64,000 nucleotides of DNA, from the NCBI GenBank assembly GCA_023416735.1, contig JAEZGX010000038.1:124001-188000 (forward strand). Direction: 5' to 3'. How positions within the stretch are numbered: the first letter of the stretch is position 1; every line of letters starts with the position of its first letter. The position numbers and the translations under genes were made by a program. This document shows, one piece after another, positions 59,838 to 64,000 of this stretch. The notes under the pieces are model-generated. The model ran no database searches, was not told the DNA's origin, and saw only the letters and a list, made by a program, of their open reading frames with translations. Source of the stretch: Verrucomicrobiota bacterium. GTDB lineage: Bacteria; Verrucomicrobiota; Verrucomicrobiia; Opitutales; Opitutaceae.

Positions 59838-59875
59838 CTACGCATCTCTACGTAGTCACTCGCCGCATCGTTGAC
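59838..59875 (+). promoter_or_regulatory. Inverted repeat plus TTGAC upstream of kinase 2
   Basis: CTACGCA-TCTC-TACGTAG (59838-59855) has one mismatch between the arms. TTGAC starts 16 bases after its end, at 59871, and the ATG at 59908 is 37 bases further. The geometry matches the element before kinase 1. Confidence 0.6.
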
Positions 59876-59907
59876 TGACGCCTCCGCGCCGCGTGTTCTC
59901 TCGCGCC

Positions 59908-62900
59908 ATGGTCCCCGGTGCTTCGCTCCCGCTTCGCGTGTCTCCCGCGAAGCGTCGAGTTTTCACCTTCCTCCGCCGCACCGTCCTCGCCTGCGCCGCG
60001 CTGCTTCCACTCTCCGGCGTGTTCGCCTTCGACTTCTCGCCTGAAGCCGGCCGTCCCGCTTTCCGCAACTTCCGCCCGACCGAATACCGCGGCCATCCCC
60101 AGGTCCACACCGCCGTCCTCCACCGCAACGGTCTCGTTTACTTCGGCTCCGAACAAGGCGCGCTCGAATTCGACGGCACGCGCTGGCGTCATCTTCCCGC
60201 CAGCATGCCCGTCGTTTTCCGCCTCGCGAGCGACGAGGCCGGCCGGCTCTGGGCCGCGGGCGCCGACGAACTCGGCTACTACGAGATCAACGCTGACGCC
60301 ACCTGGCGTTATCATTCGCTCGGTCACTCGCTGCCCGAGTCATTCCAACGCTTCGGCCGCACGCGCGCCCTCGTCGTTCATCGCGGCGCCGTTTATCTTT
60401 CTTCCGGCGCCGGCATTCTTCGCTGGCGCGACGGCACTTTCGACTCGTGGCCCACCCTCGGCTCGGGCGAACTGCTTTTTTCTCTGCACGGCGAACTCTA
60501 CGCCGCCACGGCCACCCAGCTTCCCCGTCGCCTCACCGCCGACAGCTTCGAGCCTCTTCCCGCTCCTCCTCTCGATCTCTCCGAAGCGCTTTCCGTCACA
60601 GCGTTGCCCTTGCGCGATGGACGCCTGCTCTGGTGCTGGAGCAACGCCGGGATGCTCACTTTCGATCCGCGCACCAACACATGGGCGCCGTTCTCGTCGC
60701 CCGCCGAAGCACTGCTCCGCAACACCCGCGTTCACTCCAGTCTCGCCCTGCCCGACGGCACCCTCGTCCTCGGCACGTCCGTCCGCGGCGCCGTGCTGCT
60801 CTCGCAGGATGGTCAACACGTCCGGCACTTCGCCCGCGCTCACGGCCTCGCCGACAACGCCGTGCTCAGCATGATGCTCGATCGCGAGGGCGGACTGTGG
60901 CTCGGCTTCAACTCCGGCGCCGCCCGTCTCGAGATCAACTCGCCGCTCACGATCTACGACGCCGCCAACGGGCTCGCTCCCGGCACCGTCGATATCTGGG
61001 GCCGCCACGAGGGTCGTCTCTATGCCGGCGCCTTCGACGGCTTGTATCGGCTCGAGCCCGCCGACAACGCCACCGCCCGGTCCGCTCGCTTCGTCCAGAT
61101 CAACAACACCATTCGCAGCGTCTTCGGCATCGAATCGATCGACGGCGAGCTTCTGATCTTCGGCCACCACGGGGTGTATCGACAAAACCCCGACAACACC
61201 TCCACGCGCCTCGTTCACCTTCCGGTCAACGGCGTCTACTGCGTCGTCCGTTCCAAGTTCGTTCCCAACCGCCTCTACCTCGGCGGCTACGTCGGGCTCA
61301 CCGCCATCGAAAAACAAGCGGGCGAATGGAAAATCGTCCACGAGCAACTCGACCTCGGCGATGCCCACACGGGCCTCGAAGACACCAACGGCGATGTCTG
61401 GCTCGGCACATATTCGCGCGGCTTCTGGCGCCTGCCCGCCGCTCACAAAATCGAAGACTGGGCTGCCGCGTCCACCACCTACGAAAATTATCACAAGTCC
61501 CACGGTCTTCCTTCCCACTACGCGTGGACCACCGTCTATCCCACGCCCGCCGGCGCGCGTTTCTTCACCCCCGCAGGCAATCGCCAGTTTCTGCCCGACG
61601 AAAAACGCTTCGCTCCCGACGAGCGTTTTAACATCGCTGGCCGGCCGCCGGTATCGATGTATCCGGAAATCACGACGGCCACCGGCGACACCTGGACCAC
61701 CGTCTATGCCGAGTCCACGATCGCCGCCGCCCACCCATTCGGTCGCTTCACGCCCGATTCCGCCGGCACACCCGTCTGGCAGGGCGCGCCCGCCTCCGTT
61801 ATTCGCGAAGTGGGTTTCGCCGGCGTCGCCGTTGCCCACCTCGAGCAAGCCCCTTCTGGCGAAGTCCTCTGGGCGCGCGGCTACGACAACATGATCCGCC
61901 TCGATCTCTCGCGCCCGCTCCCGCCGCCTTCCCGCTGGGCCGCGCTCGTGCGTTCAATCGGCACCGAGGGCCGCGAGATCGTCGAAGCCCCCCAGGACGG
62001 TCCGATCGCATTCAGTTTCTCCAAAGATCCCATCTCGTTCCGCCTCGCCGCCCCGCGCTACGGAGCGCTCGACAACATCCTTTTCCAATCCCGTCTCCTC
62101 GGCTTCAGCGACAAATGGTCCGAGCCTTCGCCTCTCGCCGAGGTGAGTTTCACGAATCTCGAGGGCGGCCCATTCACCCTCGAAGCCCGCGCCATCGACG
62201 TCGAAGGCAGCGTCAGCGAGGTCGCCCGGCTCACTTTCCGCGTCGCACCGCCGTGGCAGCGCACCGTTTGGGCCTACGGAGTTTACGCCGTGCTTCTCGC
62301 CGGTGCCGTCACTGGCCTGGTTCGCTGGCGGGTCCGCAAGGTCGAACGCGAACGCCATCGCCTCGAGGGCGTCGTCGCCGAGCGCACCGCCGAACTCCAA
62401 ACCGCGAAGGAACTCGCCGACGAAGCCAACCGCGCCAAAAGCACCTTCCTGGCCAATATGAGCCACGAGCTTCGCACGCCGCTCAACGGCGTCATCGGCT
62501 ACGCTCAAGTCCTCCAAAAATCGCCCGACATCGTCGCCCGCGATCGCGAGCGTCTTCGCATCGTTCAAACCAGCGGCGAACACCTCCTCCGCATGATCAA
62601 CGAGGTGCTCGATTTTTCCAAAATCGAAGCGGGCAAACTCGAACTCCGCCCCGCTCCGTTTCACCTCCCGCAGCTGCTCAACGACATCGCCACCGCCTTC
62701 GAAACGCGGGCCGTCCAAAAAGAACTTTCCTTCGCGCTCGATGCCGAATCCGACCTGCCGTCCATCCTCGTCGGCGATGCCCAAAAACTCCGCCAGGTCC
62801 TCGACAATCTCCTCAGCAACGCCGTCAAGTTCACCACTGCCGGCCAAATCGTCCTCCACGTCACCCGCGCCACACTGTCCAGCTCCAAGCTGCACTTTGC

Positions 62901-63798
62901 CATCCACGACACTGGCGTCGGCATCTCCGAAAAAGATCAAGCCGCCCTCTTCCAACCTTTCCATCAACCCGTCGATGGCCGCCCGGCCGAACCCGGCACC
63001 GGCCTCGGTCTCGCCATCGCCAAACGGCTCGTCGAACTCATGGGCGGTCATCTCACGGTCGAAAGCGCGCCCGGCGTCGGCAGCACGTTTTCCTTCAGCA
63101 TTCCACTCGAAGAACTCTCCTCCGATACGCCCGCGCCCGAAACCACCCGCGCCGCTCCCGTCGGATACCGCGGCGAACGCCGCCGCCTGCTCATCGTCGA
63201 TGACGTCGCGATCAATCGCTCCGTCCTCGTCGAACTGCTGGCTCCGCTCGGTTTCGACCTTCGCGAAGCCGCCAGCGGCCCTGCCGCCCTAGCGATGGCC
63301 GCCGAGTTCCGTCCCGATCTCGTTTTCCTCGATCTCCGAATGCCCGGCATGAGCGGACTGGAGGTCGCCACGCGTCTGCGGCCGTCGCCCGCGAAGCGCA
63401 CGCCCATCCTCATTGCGATGTCCGCATCCGTTTTGTCCTTTAACCGCGACAAGGCTCTGGAAGCCGGCTGCGACGATTTCCTTCCCAAACCATTTCGCGA
63501 AACCGACCTCACCGCTAAACTCGCGCTCCATCTCGGACTCTCCTGGCGTTACGGCGACAGCGCGCACCCTTTCCCTCCCGCCGCACCCTCGCTCGCCCCC
63601 GCGGAAGAGCTTTCCTCGCTCCTCGAAACCGCCAAACGCGGCGAAATCCGCCACCTCCGCGAACAACTCGCCGCGCTGCGCGAACGCCATCCGCACGATC
63701 ATCGCCTCGCCGATCTCGAAGCGCTCGCCCGCGGCTACCAAATGGAGCGCATCCGCGCGCAGCTCTCGCTCATCCTCAACGCCGCCAGCCGTTCATGA
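59908..63798 (+). CDS. Reg_prop/Y_Y_Y hybrid histidine kinase 2
   Basis: A 1296-residue paralog of kinase 1 with the same order: signal sequence (FTFLRRTVLACAALLPLSGVFA), Reg_prop beta-propellers (SMMLDREGGLWLGFNSGAARLE), Y_Y_Y domain (LGFSDKWSEPSPLAEVSFTNL), one helix near 780-800, HisKA with His853 (MSHELRTPLNGVIGYAQVL), HATPase, receiver with Asp about 1142 (LVFLDLRMPGMSG), and a helical tail (LLETAKRGEIRHLREQLAALRERHP). The sensor halves have diverged while the kinase core stays almost identical. Start 59908 is supported by the conserved spacing to the upstream repeat; 59893 is possible. The stop overlaps the next ATG by 4 bases (ATGA). Confidence 0.93.
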   Translation: MVPGASLPLRVSPAKRRVFTFLRRTVLACAALLPLSGVFAFDFSPEAGRPAFRNFRPTEYRGHPQVHTAVLHRNGLVYFGSEQGALEFDGTRWRHLPASMPVVFRLASDEAGRLWAAGADELGYYEINADATWRYHSLGHSLPESFQRFGRTRALVVHRGAVYLSSGAGILRWRDGTFDSWPTLGSGELLFSLHGELYAATATQLPRRLTADSFEPLPAPPLDLSEALSVTALPLRDGRLLWCWSNAGMLTFDPRTNTWAPFSSPAEALLRNTRVHSSLALPDGTLVLGTSVRGAVLLSQDGQHVRHFARAHGLADNAVLSMMLDREGGLWLGFNSGAARLEINSPLTIYDAANGLAPGTVDIWGRHEGRLYAGAFDGLYRLEPADNATARSARFVQINNTIRSVFGIESIDGELLIFGHHGVYRQNPDNTSTRLVHLPVNGVYCVVRSKFVPNRLYLGGYVGLTAIEKQAGEWKIVHEQLDLGDAHTGLEDTNGDVWLGTYSRGFWRLPAAHKIEDWAAASTTYENYHKSHGLPSHYAWTTVYPTPAGARFFTPAGNRQFLPDEKRFAPDERFNIAGRPPVSMYPEITTATGDTWTTVYAESTIAAAHPFGRFTPDSAGTPVWQGAPASVIREVGFAGVAVAHLEQAPSGEVLWARGYDNMIRLDLSRPLPPPSRWAALVRSIGTEGREIVEAPQDGPIAFSFSKDPISFRLAAPRYGALDNILFQSRLLGFSDKWSEPSPLAEVSFTNLEGGPFTLEARAIDVEGSVSEVARLTFRVAPPWQRTVWAYGVYAVLLAGAVTGLVRWRVRKVERERHRLEGVVAERTAELQTAKELADEANRAKSTFLANMSHELRTPLNGVIGYAQVLQKSPDIVARDRERLRIVQTSGEHLLRMINEVLDFSKIEAGKLELRPAPFHLPQLLNDIATAFETRAVQKELSFALDAESDLPSILVGDAQKLRQVLDNLLSNAVKFTTAGQIVLHVTRATLSSSKLHFAIHDTGVGISEKDQAALFQPFHQPVDGRPAEPGTGLGLAIAKRLVELMGGHLTVESAPGVGSTFSFSIPLEELSSDTPAPETTRAAPVGYRGERRRLLIVDDVAINRSVLVELLAPLGFDLREAASGPAALAMAAEFRPDLVFLDLRMPGMSGLEVATRLRPSPAKRTPILIAMSASVLSFNRDKALEAGCDDFLPKPFRETDLTAKLALHLGLSWRYGDSAHPFPPAAPSLAPAEELSSLLETAKRGEIRHLREQLAALRERHPHDHRLADLEALARGYQMERIRAQLSLILNAASRS

Positions 63799-64000
63799 AT
63801 CCAGCCAAAGTCCTCGTGGTCGACGACACCCCCGCCAACGTCTCCCTCATGCTCGATGCGCTCACCGAGGCCGGCTACGAACTCCTCGTCGCCGAAAACG
63901 GCCGCAGCGCCCTCCAGCTCCTCGAGCACAATCAGCCTGATCTCATCCTGCTCGATCTCATCATGCCCGGGCTCGACGGCTTCGCGACGTGCGAACGCCT
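63795..64000 (+). CDS. Response regulator receiver domain, cut by window end
   Basis: The start overlaps the kinase 2 stop by 4 bases. The first 68 residues read as a receiver: KVLVVDDTPANVSLMLDALTEAGY, then LILLDLIMPGLDG with the phospho-acceptor Asp. Its C-terminus and any output domain (for example GGDEF or histidine kinase) lie outside the window. It is the likely partner of kinase 2. Confidence 0.9.
   Translation, partial: MNPAKVLVVDDTPANVSLMLDALTEAGYELLVAENGRSALQLLEHNQPDLILLDLIMPGLDGFATCER

Overview
This 64 kb window is GC-rich bacterial chromosome and most likely comes from Verrucomicrobiota, family Opitutaceae or a close relative. The evidence is the DUF1552 plus DUF1592-type Planctomycetes/Verrucomicrobia gene pair, paired DUF2911 proteins, giant Reg_prop/Y_Y_Y hybrid kinases, and a glycosidase ending in two copies of an Opitutaceae-type C-terminal repeat. 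No rRNA, tRNA, CRISPR array, transposase or phage gene was seen. Most genes have no clear Shine-Dalgarno sequence.

Layout: 0.2-5.9 kb holds a very large protein (possibly PPi-dependent PEP carboxykinase-like), a yellow/MRJP-like lipoprotein and a BASS-family transporter. 6-18 kb holds a two-receiver histidine kinase, membrane proteins, a WYL regulator followed by VOC, SRPBCC-VOC and DoxX genes, an acetyl-CoA hydrolase/CoA-transferase, a lactonase, a response regulator, HflX with a small exported protein, and a CNNM/CorC protein. 18-23.4 kb is a minus-strand run of a secreted protein, DUF1552 and DUF1592-type genes. 23.6-36 kb is signalling: a PAS-rich hybrid kinase converges on a complete chemosensory operon (cheA, cheW, a sensorless MCP, cheR, cheB, a cheY-like gene, cheC) whose last gene is another hybrid kinase, with many 4-bp ATGA overlaps.

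36-42.5 kb holds a GPH sugar symporter with a GH43 glycosidase (xyloside use), a VTT membrane protein, and an ABC-2 exporter whose permease has a long soluble tail. 42.6-51.5 kb holds two DUF2911 genes, a secreted PIG-L protein, an overlooked 55-residue membrane protein, a sodium:solute symporter, and a bacillithiol-type cluster: a very short BshC-like protein, BshB1 and BshA. 51.5-64 kb holds a secreted clan GH-A-like glycosidase, a type II NADH dehydrogenase, a DUF971 protein and two tandem paralogous Y_Y_Y hybrid kinases. Each kinase is preceded by an inverted repeat at matched distance. A response regulator overlaps the second kinase and runs off the window.

The strongest candidates for something undescribed are: (1) the short BshC-like protein inside the bacillithiol cluster, (2) the chemosensory operon that appears to feed a hybrid kinase through a sensorless MCP with unusually long arms, (3) the conserved inverted repeat plus TTGAC arrangement in front of the twin kinases, and (4) the small membrane protein coupled to the symporter. 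Several dispersed short repeats (10-bp units, a 28-bp element, a GC hairpin) lie between genes.
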